Assembly: GCF_021155765.1 (NCBI RefSeq)
Contig: NC_060118.1
Span: forward strand, 1,922,001-1,986,000
Source of the DNA: Diprion similis
Taxonomy: Eukaryota; Arthropoda; Insecta; Hymenoptera; Diprionidae
Length of the DNA stretch: 64,000 nucleotides
Reading direction: 5' to 3'
In this document: one piece after another, positions 54,605 to 64,000 of the stretch
Layout: each line of letters starts with the position of its first letter
Numbering within the stretch: position 1 is the stretch's first letter
Made by a program: the position numbers and the translations under genes
Notes under the pieces: generated by a model
Database searches by the model: none
What the model saw: only the letters and a program-made list of their open reading frames with translations
What the model was told of the DNA's origin: nothing

Positions 54605-55754
54605 ATGACTACTTACGCTACAAACAATCCCTTAATGCAATCACAGAATCCACTACAAACAATACACCTAACACCAACACAAGCAAAGGATGAGAGACAA
54701 GGTCAGACATATACACTGAGCCAGTGCAACAACAACAACTTTGTGAACACCATAGCACCACCTGCACAACGGAATGTCGACAGTGAGTGGCAGAAGGTGA
54801 TTAACACCAAGATGCGACTTATTTTCAGAAGCCCAAAGAACGATACCAGAAAACACAGGAAACAAGAATAAACTACGACTGTTTGAGTGATTCTATCCAA
54901 ACAAATAACAGCTTTGAAAATCTAGACGATGTAGGTAACATAGTGAACAATAGGCAGAACACAAACAAACTAAAACCACCTTCAACTTACGTAATGGGTG
55001 TTGCACAATTCAGTCCACGAACAGAACTATAGAATCAAATCGCTAAAGATGACTACACGTCGAAAGCTATGAACAAGAAATAGGTTAAGATCCAAGCAAA
55101 GGTCAGCTAAAAATATAGTGCAATAGTCTTGTGGCACTGAAAGTGAAAAACACAGGTTTTCACACATACAGGTTGAATAATGACAAAAAATTTCGCGTGG
55201 CACTAAAAAACTACCACCCATCAACGGGCATAAATATCCTACAAGAAGAACTGGGAGAACTCTGTCATATCGCAACCAACGTATAGGATATCAAACATCG
55301 AGTATTAAAAAAATCATTACCCATGTTCTACATAGACCTAGAACCCCGAGAAAGAAACAACGAAATTTATAATATCAAATCACGTATGCACACTATCGTG
55401 TTGATCGACGCACCCCGAGTCAAAAGGGAAATCCTACAGTGCACAAAATTCCAAAAGTATGAGCATACCAAAAATAACTGTAACAAGACACCAAAATGCG
55501 TCAAATGTGCGGAAAACCACCAGACCAAAGAATGCCCAAGGGAAGGAAACGGCGACGAAGTAAAATGCGTGAACTACAACGGTAATTTCCCTGCTAACTA
55601 CAGAGGGTGCATAGTGCACGCGAAAAATCTTTCCACCGCTATGAAAAAAAAGCACAGCCCAAAACAAAATCGAACTACCGTCAGGGGTACTTCAACCCAA
55701 AATTTCATATGCCGAATAAGTGAAGTGAGGAGCATAGCAGGGAAAACCTCATGA
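54605..55754 (+). pseudogene. Jockey-type LINE ORF1 (Gag-like) pseudogene
   Basis: Starts with an Asn/Gln/Thr-rich ORF (54605-54871) and resumes in pieces. 55323-55754 carries the diagnostic part: MFYIDLEPRERNNEIYNI and then zinc knuckles in CTKFQKYEHTKNNC, CVKCAENHQTKEC and CVNYNGNFPANYRGC. The first and third have lost a Cys. The order matches ORF1 proteins of Jockey-clade LINEs (C2HC-preceding domain plus three knuckles). Several stops and shifts in 54870-55320. ORF1 proteins bind LINE RNA. Confidence 0.75.
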
Positions 55755-55939
55755 CAATCAAGACCAACCAAATCACTCATTCACACCACACCAGACAAAC
55801 GAGATGAGCTGGAAAACATGATAAGGTCTCTCATGGAGCAGCTGAGCACCTTGCTGATTTTGCCGATAACAGTCAACGCCAAACTAGTATAATGGTGGTT
55901 GCCCTCAAGCTCGCTACCTAGAATACCAATGGTTTGTAC

Positions 55940-56951
55940 TAATTAAATATGTACAAGAATTCAAACTATTTCTACTGCTCCACGACAATGACGCGTTGGT
56001 CATCTCGGAAACACACTTTACACAGAAGAGCTGTATAAAAATATCTGTCCACTTCATTTACAGTAACAAACATCTGGACGGAACAGCACATGAGGGAACA
56101 GCTACCATTAACAGGCAAAGCTTGAAGCACTTCAAATGGGATAAATACCAACAAAATCACCGACAAGCCAGAACCTTAACGACCAACCGCTACTTAGGGG
56201 ACATGATAATTTCTGCAGTATATTGTTCACCGAAGCACAAAAAACAGCACTACAAATTCTTTCTCACCACGCTAGGAACCTCATTGCAGAACGGGATTAC
56301 AATACCAATCATCCCCAGTAGAGCTTAAGGAATACAACATTAAAATGGAGAGAATTCTGAGAAAAAATACTCGCAGCAACGGCAAGTAATCACCTACAAT
56401 GCTTGTGAGCCTGGTCATCTACGTACTGGCTAACCGACCTTAAGAAGATCCCTAACGTAATCGACTTCTTAGTTAACAAACAACGTGTACTCAGCACAGT
56501 AGCGGACCTGTTTTCGGATCACTATCACCAGCCCTCTTAACAGTATGCGCAAGAAGTCAACACAAACAAAAATAATCGACACTCTTCAGCAAGAAAAGTG
56601 ACTGGGATGCGTTCAGAAAGAAATTGAACGAAAGAATCCATCTGAATATTTGGCCCAAAACCAGAAAGGACGTGGAAAATGCAGTAGAGCAGTTCACCAC
56701 AGTAATCCAAACAGTAGTCTAGCATGCAATTCCAGGTCAAAACATGACGCACATCCAAAAAAATGCTGAATCATAGTCAAACAAAAAAGAGCAAAAAAAC
56801 GAAACATACGCAAGGAATGGCAGTAAACAAGGCTAGCATGAGACAAAAGTAAATTCAACAAGGTCGCAAAGGACCTCAAACAACTAATTGACAATCAGAA
56901 GAATGAGGCAATTCAGGAATCCCTTGGGAACTTGACTGCCAACAAAGCTGA
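55940..56951 (+). pseudogene. LINE ORF2 endonuclease region, broken and truncated
   Basis: Readable in fragments: FLLHDNDALVISETHFTQK, HLDGTAHEGTATI, GDMIISAVYCSPKHKKQ, LGTSLQNGITIPII (apurinic-endonuclease domain), then VIDFLVNKQRVLSTVADLFSDHYHQP. Stops are frequent after 56330. No reverse transcriptase is reached, because the 2.3-kb repeat (copy 3) begins at 56952 and no LINE sequence is recognisable after it. Confidence 0.65.
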
Positions 56952-58830
56952 TGTTACGTTCCAACTCAAATTTTTCATATTTTATATCTAGCTGGCACAT
57001 CGTGATTGAGAAATCAATGATTTGCAGTGCCAACGCACATCCCTTTCCTTCCCCTTCAGACAAAAAGTTATGTACGAAAGACTGGATTGACCGGTACCAA
57101 GACCTGAGCTAAAAAATGTTGTAATAAGTACAGGTAGATCAACCTATGAATCTCTGCCTTTACAAACCAAATTTTTCACCGACAATTGGGACAAGCCACC
57201 CATACCATATGCACCAAATTAAATAAGTTACTCAATAAGCAGTATAGACTAATGTGTGAAAATTACAATAGAATGTATTTTGTTAACATCTTAATTGTTT
57301 AATAAGCAGAAATATGGACCGTTAGCTGGACCATATCACGCTCGTGCAGAAAAAGCTGAAACAGGAATCCATCTTCACGTCAATCGCGCACCTCATTTGC
57401 TAATTAACGTGCGCATTAATAGAATAAGGTTACAGACGCAGTCTCTTGGTTCATCAGGAAGCCTTGTATTTCCTTCTGTCAAGTCACAAAGTGCGTGGAC
57501 GTCAATCCGAGTGAGCCCTCCTGAGCAAGAGTAGCAGAGGAAAATTTTAGTTGTGATCGGTCTCAAGTCTCAAACTTTCTCGTTGAGAAACCCAAGGATT
57601 CAGCTATTTTGTTACCTGAAAAGGACTCACTATCACCTTCATTTGATTCTTTCGTGTTCTTCACCGATTCTCATCTTTTCCCGAATAAATACTTTGTGAT
57701 TATTCGATTTTCTTAAATTCAAATGGAGCTTCGCCGCAATTCAATAAAATCGGATAATAATTAGAGTTAATGAAATTCATTTCGTTACCATTATTCAAAT
57801 ATTAACATCATTTCCGCACTACAATTAAATCGCGAGTGAAGCGTATGAATATTTTGAACACCAACTTTTTCGCCACATCCCTTTAAATTCTAAATTCATA
57901 AAGACTATGTGGTTCAATATCATCGTTTTGAATTCACAACCCTTTCGATACCGAGGTTAGGCTCTCAACCAAATTACAACTAATTACCGATCGAATACAT
58001 CCAACGGCTCTCAGTCTCGACGATCCAACCTTCTGAAGATAAGTTAATTCAAGTGTCATTTCATAAAATTCATAAAATTGTCAGCTTTAACAGTCATAAG
58101 ATGACAAGCTTCTCTCGTCACCAATAGTTACAATACATGTTATTCTCCAAACGCTTTAATGCAGAATAGGTGCCAAGCTGGGAGCAATATCCATTGGTTA
58201 TTCCGAAAGAGAGTCTTTTGTCTTCAGTTCGGCCCATCACATAATTTTTTTTCCTTTTGATTAATTACTGGTTTCATTGTAAATTAGATGTAAGTTACAT
58301 CTAATCCAAAAAGAAAGACACTATTTCAACCAATAGACTGACTGTAAATGAAAAATCACTTCGGATATATATTTTTGACACCGATAACATTCGTATCAAA
58401 TTTGATTCATATGATACAGCATTTGCAAATAACATAAACGGTTGAATTTAGTTATTTGCGCAGCATCTCTGTATTTGAATATGAATTCGTCTGTCGATAT
58501 TACTTTCATTGAGATTGTCACACTTCAATCATTATAATTTATCATCTGGTTTAATTTTATTAATTTATTTTTACATTCATTACACACCATTACACATTTC
58601 ACCAATCAAGCGTTTGAAGAATATATGTCATCTTGTACCAGATTCATTCATATTCGATCATTTATTTCAAACGATCACCCATCCCAATTTATTCTAATTC
58701 CACCTCAACCATTTGAACAACTCTCACAGCTCTGTATAGGACTATAGTCTTTTTTCATTTTTGATTTCACTCGTTGTCATCACGCGGAAGCAACTTTGGT
58801 TATTTATAATCATTCGTTACCACCACTATT
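56952..58830 (+). mobile_element. 2.3-kb LTR-like repeat, copy 3 (diverged)
   Basis: Starts TGTTACGTTCC and follows copy 1 in the same orientation. TTTTGTTAACATCTTAATTG (57280) matches 13845, TCAAGTCACAAAGTGCGTGG (57479) matches 14038, AAAAGGACTCACTATCACCT (57618) matches 23617, and AAGAATATATGTCATCTTGT (58615) matches 25045. The right end is not clean. It lies in the LINE. No gene. Confidence 0.7.
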
Positions 58831-59117
58831 TCTGGCTACACTCAGACAAGGTTTTCGGCAGTTTCCCTTGTCCCTCGTGTGAATGCGACTGTTTCTATCC
58901 GCAACTGCCAATCCTGCTCTACTCTCTCTTGCTTACTCTTCATATTTCGAACGTTGTTATTGAAATTAATAAAGATATACTTTTTTCCGAGGAGTTGCGG
59001 AATCCATGTTACGGATTCACGCCAGTCATACGGGCTAGCGCGGATGTGGGAGTCCAGGGTGGCCTACCCACTAAACCGCCACCTCCTGTGCAATGCCCCC
59101 AGCCAAGAACTATGGTG
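58831..59117 (+). other. Flank before Polinton 2
   Basis: 58856-58900 resembles 44620-44665 (CCCTTGTGTGAATGCG-type string). The ORF crossing it shows no domain. AATAAA-like signals near 58966. Confidence 0.3.
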
Positions 59118-59205
59118 AGTAGTATTACAAGGAGAGTTCTGCGCACAGATTCCTGTTACCGACACTTACCGATATTTTCCCCAGACTCAAACCCTTCAAC
59201 GCGAT

Positions 59206-59520
59206 AGTCGATACTTTAAACGCGGAAGAGATAAAAGACATAGGGATCTATCGCATAGAACACGATGACTTGCTGCTATTAGCGCAACTACAGGACAGCA
59301 GACTCAGGTTCATTGATGAGGTGCTCGATCGTGAGCCAAAGGACAAAGATGAGCAAGAAATCAAGGAGGAGTACGTTTGCAGAAAAGGTAGAATATGAAG
59401 GAAAACCGAATGTGGAGTAAAGTGGGTAGTACCGCGTGCGATCAGAAGGCAGGTTACTTCGTACTGTCACGATGACATAGGTCATGTGGGGTTAGAAAAG
59501 ACCCTTACAAGAATGCAGGC
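59206..59520 (+). pseudogene. Gypsy integrase N-terminal fragment inside Polinton 2
   Basis: Reads LAQLQDSRLRFIDEV and then, past a stop, WVVPRAIRRQVTSYCHDDIG and HVGLEKTLTRM, the zinc-binding entry of a Gypsy integrase. It is flanked on the left by the Polinton terminal repeat and on the right by the OB-fold-like gene tail. No LTRs are visible. A retrotransposon fragment captured by deletion or repair. Confidence 0.6.
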
Positions 59521-59640
59521 CGATTCCCTTGGTGGACCGTACAGCCAACTGAAATTTATTTCTGTATGATCTACACATCACGTATCCACTACCTTGTAAA
59601 AGTCATGCGTTCAATGAAAAAAAAAGTAAATGAAGAATGA
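59521..59640 (+). pseudogene. 3' tail of the OB-fold-like gene (Polinton 2 copy)
   Basis: GGTGGACCGTACAGCCAACT and TGTATGATCTACACATCACG match 15248-15350, the end and 3' flank of the small Polinton 1 gene. Only the last codons remain. The polyadenylation signal is changed (AATGAA). Confidence 0.7.
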
Positions 59641-59900
59641 ATGAAATGATTATGCGTTTGTCATTTAGCGTAAAACCTTCCTCCTCCTGATAATGGTATT
59701 AGTATGGGAGAAATTCTACTCTTAACAGCGAAGGGTAAGGTATCAAAGTATTGCATAAATATTTTAAAAAAAGCTTTATTGAAATTACTTTATAGCGTCA
59801 GTACAATAATTTTATTCAACAGTATCGTAACCAAGATGATATTTCCGCCAGGAATGCGGGATCGTTCTTGTAGATGCTACTGCGCAGTAGCACAAATCGC

Positions 59901-60416
59901 TCACCGTCGCCATCCGTACAACATGGTGATTCCAAATTGGTGTAACCAATTTTGGAGTAACATGACGTTTCGAGCTGCACAGTTTGCGTTGGGTATTGTG
60001 TGAACGTCACATCGTACATGTACAGCTGAAGTTTTTTGGATGGTTTGAAGCGATAGACAGCGTAAGTCCAGCAAATCGATGATTTGAACTTTGGGGACAA
60101 TTTTAAGCAGCCAATATCGTTTTTCTTCTCCCTTCACGTACACCCTGCGAACTTTACTCAGCTCGTATTCAATTGTCCATTCCACTTTCTCGAACGGTAT
60201 ATTTCCACAGCTCCAAGGTAGACCGTAAAAATAGCGTTGCAACCATGAATTTTGGCTTTTATATTTGACGTGTAGACAGTCCTATTCGTAAGGTGGCTTG
60301 AAGAGTAACGCCGATGGAGGTGCTTCCGAGTAGATTGAAATCACAGCTAATTCTTTCAACGTGAAAGTGTTGTCGCAAGGTCTACAGAAGCCTTGGACGT
60401 CAACGATGAGCTCCAT
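59901..60416 (-). pseudogene. DVQGF family protein of insect elements, one nonsense codon
   Basis: 172 codons from ATG at 60416, one in-frame TAG (60284-60282). It begins MELIVDVQGF and contains FTLKELAVISI, LFKPPYE, NSWLQRYFYGLPW and RRVYVKGEEKRYWL. This pattern is familiar from many insect mobile-element proteins of unknown function. The opening (hydrophobic strand ending in D-x-x-G-F) and the later V-Y-V-K-G segment resemble an RNase H-like/DEDD exonuclease layout, which is inference. It lies just downstream of the hexon-like gene on the same strand. Confidence 0.55.
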
Positions 60417-60453
60417 GTTTCAACTGTGGGAGGTGGTGGAAATTAGTCAGCTT

Positions 60454-61614
60454 TCATACCAACTTTTTCACCCCACCACTGAGTGGGTGGTATTCAACGA
60501 TTCGATCGTGAACAATCAAGCAGTAGGCCGATGTTTCGGCGGAAAAGTTAGCTTTAGCTTCAAATTCAAGGCGAATGTCAACGGGTCCGTACTTCAAGGA
60601 TTCGTTTTGTTTTGAACAGTCAATAACGAATGAGGAAGCCTTCTGAAGGAATTCACTCCTTGTCAGTAACGGCTCGGGGTTCTTGTCGTAGTAGGTAGCT
60701 TGGAAGTTTGCGTACTTCTCGTACAAGAGTGCGTACAGATTACGACTCATGTTGAGGTTCAGGTCACCGTACGGATAAGATTGCTGTTTAAGAACAGCTT
60801 GACGTCCGTGACATTGCAGTGATCGAAATGACTTGCGTTCTTGCCGATCTTGTTCTTTCGTCTTGTTTAAAAGGCCAAAATTACATATCGAGGCTTTTCA
60901 AGCTGAGAAAAAGTTTTCACAGTCCAAACGTGTTTCGATTTAGTAGGAAGTAAAGGATATTCGTACAATTCCCAACTGCGGAAGCTCATCGAAATAGGCG
61001 GGTCTTTCTCAACGAAATTCAGCAGGTCAACTTTTTTCTGATCCGCAAGTTTCAAATACGGTACGACCCATTCCACTGTATTGATCACGATTTTGTATTC
61101 CTCCTCTTGACTCTGCGCAATCGCGTTTACATCAGTTTTGGATCTCGTTGAAATCAACTCGTGTTTGGCATTGACAACGATCATGGTTGTCTTCAGCGAA
61201 ACCCAGTATCGCGCTGAGCGGTATCAATACGTCAAAATTACCCTCGGCATCGGTTAATTTTCACTTCTCTTCCACGTCAAGCCATCCTGCGTTCTCCATC
61301 AGCCAACTTTGATCAGGGTTCAGAGAAGCGTAACCCTTTATTAGACTTGTCAAGCCAACATTCTTGCTTCTGTCGATCTCAACCGCATTAATTTCGTAGC
61401 GAATTTCTTCCAAGAGTTTCAAGAGTCGTCCGTGGATATGAACCGAGCTTTTGCCGGGTAATATGCATGAATCCTGATGCTGAACAGTGATCCGAATTTC
61501 ATCGCTGTTGTTGAAAGTTGACGAGACGTGAGGTTTGTGAGCGTGAATTTCGTAATGCGCGATGGATTCGTCAAAGATGACCGGTGTTAGAATGTTTAAG
61601 ATTTCTTCTTCCAT
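60454..61614 (-). pseudogene. Hexon-like major capsid protein (Polinton/adintovirus)
   Basis: Starts MEEEILNILTPVIFDESIAH (ATG 61614; a longer frame to 61641 is unlikely). Then FNNSDEIRITVQHQD, EIRYEINAVEIDRSKNVGL, LMENAGW; after a shift NAKHELISTRSKTDVNA, SMSFRSWELYEYPLL, HVWTVKT; after another shift YALLYEKYANFQATYYDKNP, FVIDCSKQNESLK, SAYCLIVHDRIVEY. This order matches the double-jelly-roll major capsid proteins of insect Polinton/adintovirus elements, as I know that family. At least two frameshifts, near 61255-61185 and 60860-60755. In intact elements it would form the hexon shell. Position between the 57-aa ORF and the DVQGF protein fits a late-gene cluster. Confidence 0.8.
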
Positions 61615-61651
61615 GGTACGTAGCAGACGATAAAACAGCAAAATCGGATTC

Positions 61652-61825
61652 TTATTTGCCGGAATTTCCTCTTCCCAAAGGTGTCAGTTTCAAGCCCAGT
61701 GCTATCAAGAACTCCACGTTCCGAGGTGTTAACGGTTCGTGAATCGATCGATGACTGACTTGATCGGGACATGTCGACTTACTGATATACCTACTCTTTG
61801 GCTGTCTGTTATAGACGATACCCAT
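61652..61825 (-). CDS. 57-aa small ORF between penton and hexon genes, intact
   Basis: ATG at 61825, TAA at 61654-61652. It starts MGIVYNRQPKSRYISKS and ends in LTPRNVEFLIALGLKLTP. The N-terminus is basic; the C-terminal half looks like a short amphipathic helix. Similar short proteins with a LTP-x-N-x-x-FL-x-x-LG block occur beside capsid genes in related insect elements, as far as I recall; function unknown (minor virion or cement protein is a guess). Its start is four bases after the end of the penton-like frame. It is undamaged while both neighbours are broken. Confidence 0.55.
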   Translation of the reverse strand: MGIVYNRQPKSRYISKSTCPDQVSHRSIHEPLTPRNVEFLIALGLKLTPLGRGNSGK

Positions 61826-61828
61826 CGT

Positions 61829-62511
61829 TTATTGAGATTTGATGTGTAGTCTCAAAGTCATAACTTCACCTCAAAAATTAACCAAGTCTCCGTCTTAATC
61901 TAGTAATCGAAGCTAAACGTGATCTATGGTCCTGACGGTGATCGGAAGGTAAATGACGTGCGACGGCACCTCCACGATCTTACATCCTGGTGAAACGGTT
62001 GGAAAAAATTCGTGAATAGTGTGTACTTTACGTCCGTTGATGGAGGCACCCGTGGTAATGCCGCACTCAACTCGCAACGCTTTGACTTTGAGTATAGTTA
62101 CAGGCGCGTCTGATTCGTAAGTTCTATCAGCCTCCAATACACGAGGTGTGAATCCCAAAAGTTGAGCAATGGAATCGTCCGGTTCAAAGTTTAGAATGTG
62201 ATTGCATGTGATTTCGCTGCGTAATTGTTGTTGGGCCTAAAGTTGAGCCTGATGTTTGTATTTCTTAGCACGTTTTGAAGGTACTTCTCTATGCCTTTAA
62301 TCTCGTAGCTGCCGGTAGGTATGGTGATCACTCTATCAGCCACGTAAATTTTATTGTGACCAACATCAACTTTGGGGATCAAATCAAAGGTCAACAATTC
62401 GACCAAACCAAGAGCATAACTCTTATCACAAGCAAGTTCAATCGAAGGAAAATATTGCGCTTCGAGAATCGAAGAGGTTCCCGAAATTCTTGACGTTAGT
62501 GAATCATCCAT
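61829..62511 (-). pseudogene. Penton-like minor capsid protein (Polinton/adintovirus)
   Basis: Starts with ATG at 62511, has ILEAQYFPSIELACDKSYAL, VELLTFDLIPKVD, VITIPTGSYEIKGIEKYLQN. After a one-base shift near 62180 it continues LLGFTPRVLEADRTYESDAP and HTIHEFFPTVSPGCKIVEVP, then VIYLPITVRTIDHV. Three stops (from 61913 on) cut the last 28 codons (DGDLVNF then LRLHIKS). The order matches the single-jelly-roll penton proteins of Polinton/adintovirus elements. It would occupy capsid vertices. Upstream gene: protease. Confidence 0.75.
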
Positions 62512-62541
62512 GGCTGCGAGTAATAGACTGGTTGTGTTGAA

Positions 62542-62898
62542 TTATGCACCATACTTATATAGCTCATCGCTCAAAAATTTCAAGCACAAATGTCCGCATT
62601 AACACGTATCGTAATTCTGATACCTTTCATGATTGTATTTAACGCTACCAACACCGAGATATTTTATGAGGTCCGAGGGTGGTTGAAGGTTACCGAAACT
62701 GTCAAAGTAATCAATGTTATCCTCACGTTTCTTGTACGCAACCCAGTGTGTTCCTGGACCGTCTTTGTCATCGAGGTTAACTATAGCTGGCTCGTTTTTT
62801 CGTGGACCGTTTTTGGGCATTTCGTTTTGCATGTAAACACCGCAGAAACAGGGAATCTTGAAGATTTTTGCATATTTTAACAAGTCCCGATCGGTCAA
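62542..62898 (-). pseudogene. Adenain-like cysteine protease, stop before the catalytic Cys
   Basis: Adenovirus-type maturation protease. Visible: KYAKIFKIPCFCGVYMQNEM, the catalytic His in GPGTHWVAY (residue 51), the acidic partner in YFDSFGN (66), then QNYDTC, a TAA (62601-62599), and CGHLCLKFLSDELY with the nucleophile Cys. The premature TAA lies directly before the CGHLC block, so the truncated product lacks its nucleophile. Natural start unclear: no ATG is in this frame near 62898 and the gene overlaps the end of the PLA2-domain gene. Its expected role is capsid protein processing. Confidence 0.75.
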
Positions 62899-63710
62899 CG
62901 CTCGACGTGGTAGCTTCGCATCTGGGTTTTTGGAAGATGGAGACCGAGACCCGTTTTATACGGTTTCAAATGAAGTCCTTCACCAATCGCGATAGCTTCC
63001 ATAGTTTTTTTGTGCCGTTTGCTCTCATCCAGTTCTTGTTTAGCAGCGCTCGCATCGTTCACAGCTTTTGCTATACCTGCCGCACCACCAGCTATCGCGC
63101 CTGTGGCACTAAGTCCAGTGAAAATGGAAATCAGGAATGGAAGATATCCACCAACTTCGGAAGGTACCGGTAGAACCCGCGGTGTTCGCACTTCACATTT
63201 ACCACCCGCTTTTTGAACAGCGTTTGCAGCCCCCTTGAGCGCAGACTCGATAGCTACTTTTGCATCGTTGCTCGGGATCAAGGATCGTTTCGCAGCATTT
63301 ATAATTTTTCTTAAGGTCACTTTTTTCGGTTTTCGAATTCCCATTCCTAGTTTCGATTTCACTTTCATTGCATTAGCTGCCGCCCAAGCCGCTGCTTTCT
63401 CGCTCAAATTGGCGTCCGATGCGAAGACCCGTATCCACGCTTTTTCAGTCAATACCCCATCAGCCGCGTTCCTGACTTCAAGATTTTCACGATTCTGCAA
63501 CTAAGCAATGTCATGGTTCCTGCAAGCTGCGTCAAGAGAATTGATTCCCGGATCACCTCGCGCGAGTCTCTTTGTCAACTTTGTACCAGGTCCACAGTAT
63601 TGATAACCAGGTACGTGCAATTCGACTCGAAGACTGTTGATGATTTTATTTACCAGACCTTTGCCGCGATGTTGCCGTTCGCTGCTACGTTCACCTGTGT
63701 GCACGATCAT
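62895..63710 (-). pseudogene. PLA2-domain virion protein, one nonsense codon
   Basis: 272 codons from ATG at 63710, with a single in-frame TAG (63503-63501) just after the PLA2 core. Residues 38-42 (YCGPG) form a calcium-loop-like segment, and DAACRNHD (60-67) carries the His-Asp pair of parvovirus-type phospholipase A2 domains. Beyond the stop the protein continues with an Ala/Lys-rich basic region (AAWAAANAMKVKSKLGMG, RKIINAAKRSLIPS) and a hydrophobic, glycine-rich segment (GGYLPFLISIFTGLSATGAI). It ends GLHLPKTQMRSYHVER. PLA2-bearing proteins of this kind occur in adintovirus-type elements and may help virions cross endosomal membranes. Here it is inactivated unless the stop is read through. 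Confidence 0.75.
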
Positions 63711-63773
63711 GTTCAGGCTTTGACTGACGGGAAAGGTTTAAAACCGGGGTATTTATGACGAATCTGGTCAGTC

Positions 63774-64000
63774 ATGTCCAAGATGCGGCTTAAGGCACAG
63801 CCTACTGAGCTTCCCGTGACAAATTTCGACGAACTTTCAGAGCAAAATGTGAAAAGACAAAAACTGCATGGGGAATCAGTTCCGAACAGTGTGCGTGCAA
63901 TATTCTGCGGACTGTCTAATTGTGGTAAAACTAATGCGTTGCTCACACTTATAACCCATCCCAATAGACTTGAATAGATTTGAAAACATCTATATCTACT
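63774..64000 (+). pseudogene. FtsK/HerA-type genome-packaging ATPase, 5' part, frameshifted
   Basis: ATG at 63774, divergent from the PLA2-domain gene with a 63-bp gap. Residues about 44-52 (CGLSNCGKTN) form the Walker A loop. The frame ends at a TAG (63975-63977), but one frame over the sequence continues RFENIYIY to the window edge, the expected continuation. So there is a one-base indel near 63970. Packaging ATPases of this type pump DNA into the capsids of Polinton/adintovirus-like elements. The rest of the gene is outside the window. Confidence 0.75.

Larger units (their letters stand above)
59118..64000 (+). mobile_element. Polinton 2 (capsid module), continues past the window
   Basis: Begins AGTAGTATTACAAGGAGAG, like the Polinton 1 terminus, and follows its terminal repeat for about 90 bp. 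A Gypsy fragment and the 3' tail of the OB-fold-like gene come next. From 59.9 kb the minus strand carries a nuclease-like protein, hexon-like and penton-like capsid proteins, a protease and a PLA2-domain protein. The plus strand then starts a packaging ATPase. Damage per gene is light (usually one or a few stops or shifts). Integrase and polymerase may lie beyond the window. Confidence 0.85.

Noticed and set aside
62590-63504. Plus-strand ORFs over the capsid module (62590-62880, 62868-63173, 63235-63504)
   Set aside because: Antisense shadows of the protease and PLA2-domain genes.

Overview
This window is eukaryotic, almost certainly arthropod (probably insect) genomic DNA. It is AT-rich and carries canonical splice signals and AATAAA signals. 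Nearly everything recognisable in it is a mobile element: Helitrons, several Ty3/Gypsy retrotransposons, a Jockey-type LINE, two Polinton/adintovirus-like elements, a foldback element, a tRNA-derived SINE candidate and many minisatellites. No host gene could be named with confidence. The arthropod assignment rests on the element families; a hymenopteran is plausible but not shown.

1-33 kb is a deeply nested cluster. The oldest layer is a decayed Gypsy (Gypsy A), whose RNase H is split between 9926-10087 and 25332 onward and whose integrase runs to 26578. A Helitron (start of window to about 9925) sits in it. Inside the Helitron lies a young, complete Gypsy (Gypsy B, 3016-8023, minus strand) with two 398-bp LTRs differing at one base and a 4-bp target duplication TGTG. 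A second insertion into Gypsy A is a roughly 2.3-kb LTR-like repeat (10088-25331). That repeat was itself broken twice: by a TGTTACG-ended element (10464-13800) which holds a deletion-derivative Gypsy (Gypsy C, 10674-12894, duplication TACA), and by a Polinton (14100-23530, duplication AGTGTT). An uninterrupted inverted copy of the 2.3-kb repeat at 30895-33155 shows the empty sites, so the nesting can be read to the base. A 587-bp solo LTR lies at 29892-30478.

Polinton 1 (14100-23530) has roughly 630-bp terminal inverted repeats, an OB-fold-like small protein, a wrecked protein-primed-type DNA polymerase B that has lost palm motif C, and one intact 299-aa conserved ORF. 34.3-42.4 kb is a Gypsy (Gypsy D) with three zinc knuckles, protease, RT and RNase H, then TWO macro domains (ADP-ribose-binding/hydrolase fold) placed before the integrase, plus a small membrane-anchored ORF after pol. 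This is the most unusual protein architecture here.

42.4-54.5 kb is mostly unassigned AT-rich DNA, holding a MITE-like palindrome, a SINE candidate, a 1.6-kb foldback element, a 90-bp coding-like minisatellite, a Helitron 3' end and an AT-rich minisatellite. 54.6-56.95 kb is a Jockey-type LINE cut by a third copy of the 2.3-kb repeat (56952-about 58830). From 59118 to the end of the window lies Polinton 2, related to Polinton 1 by its terminal repeat and small-protein tail. It carries the capsid module: hexon-like and penton-like proteins, an adenain-like protease, a PLA2-domain protein and the start of an FtsK/HerA-type packaging ATPase. These genes are mostly damaged by one or a few stops or frameshifts. 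Together the two Polintons display the replication half and the virion half of one virus-like element family, both apparently defective.
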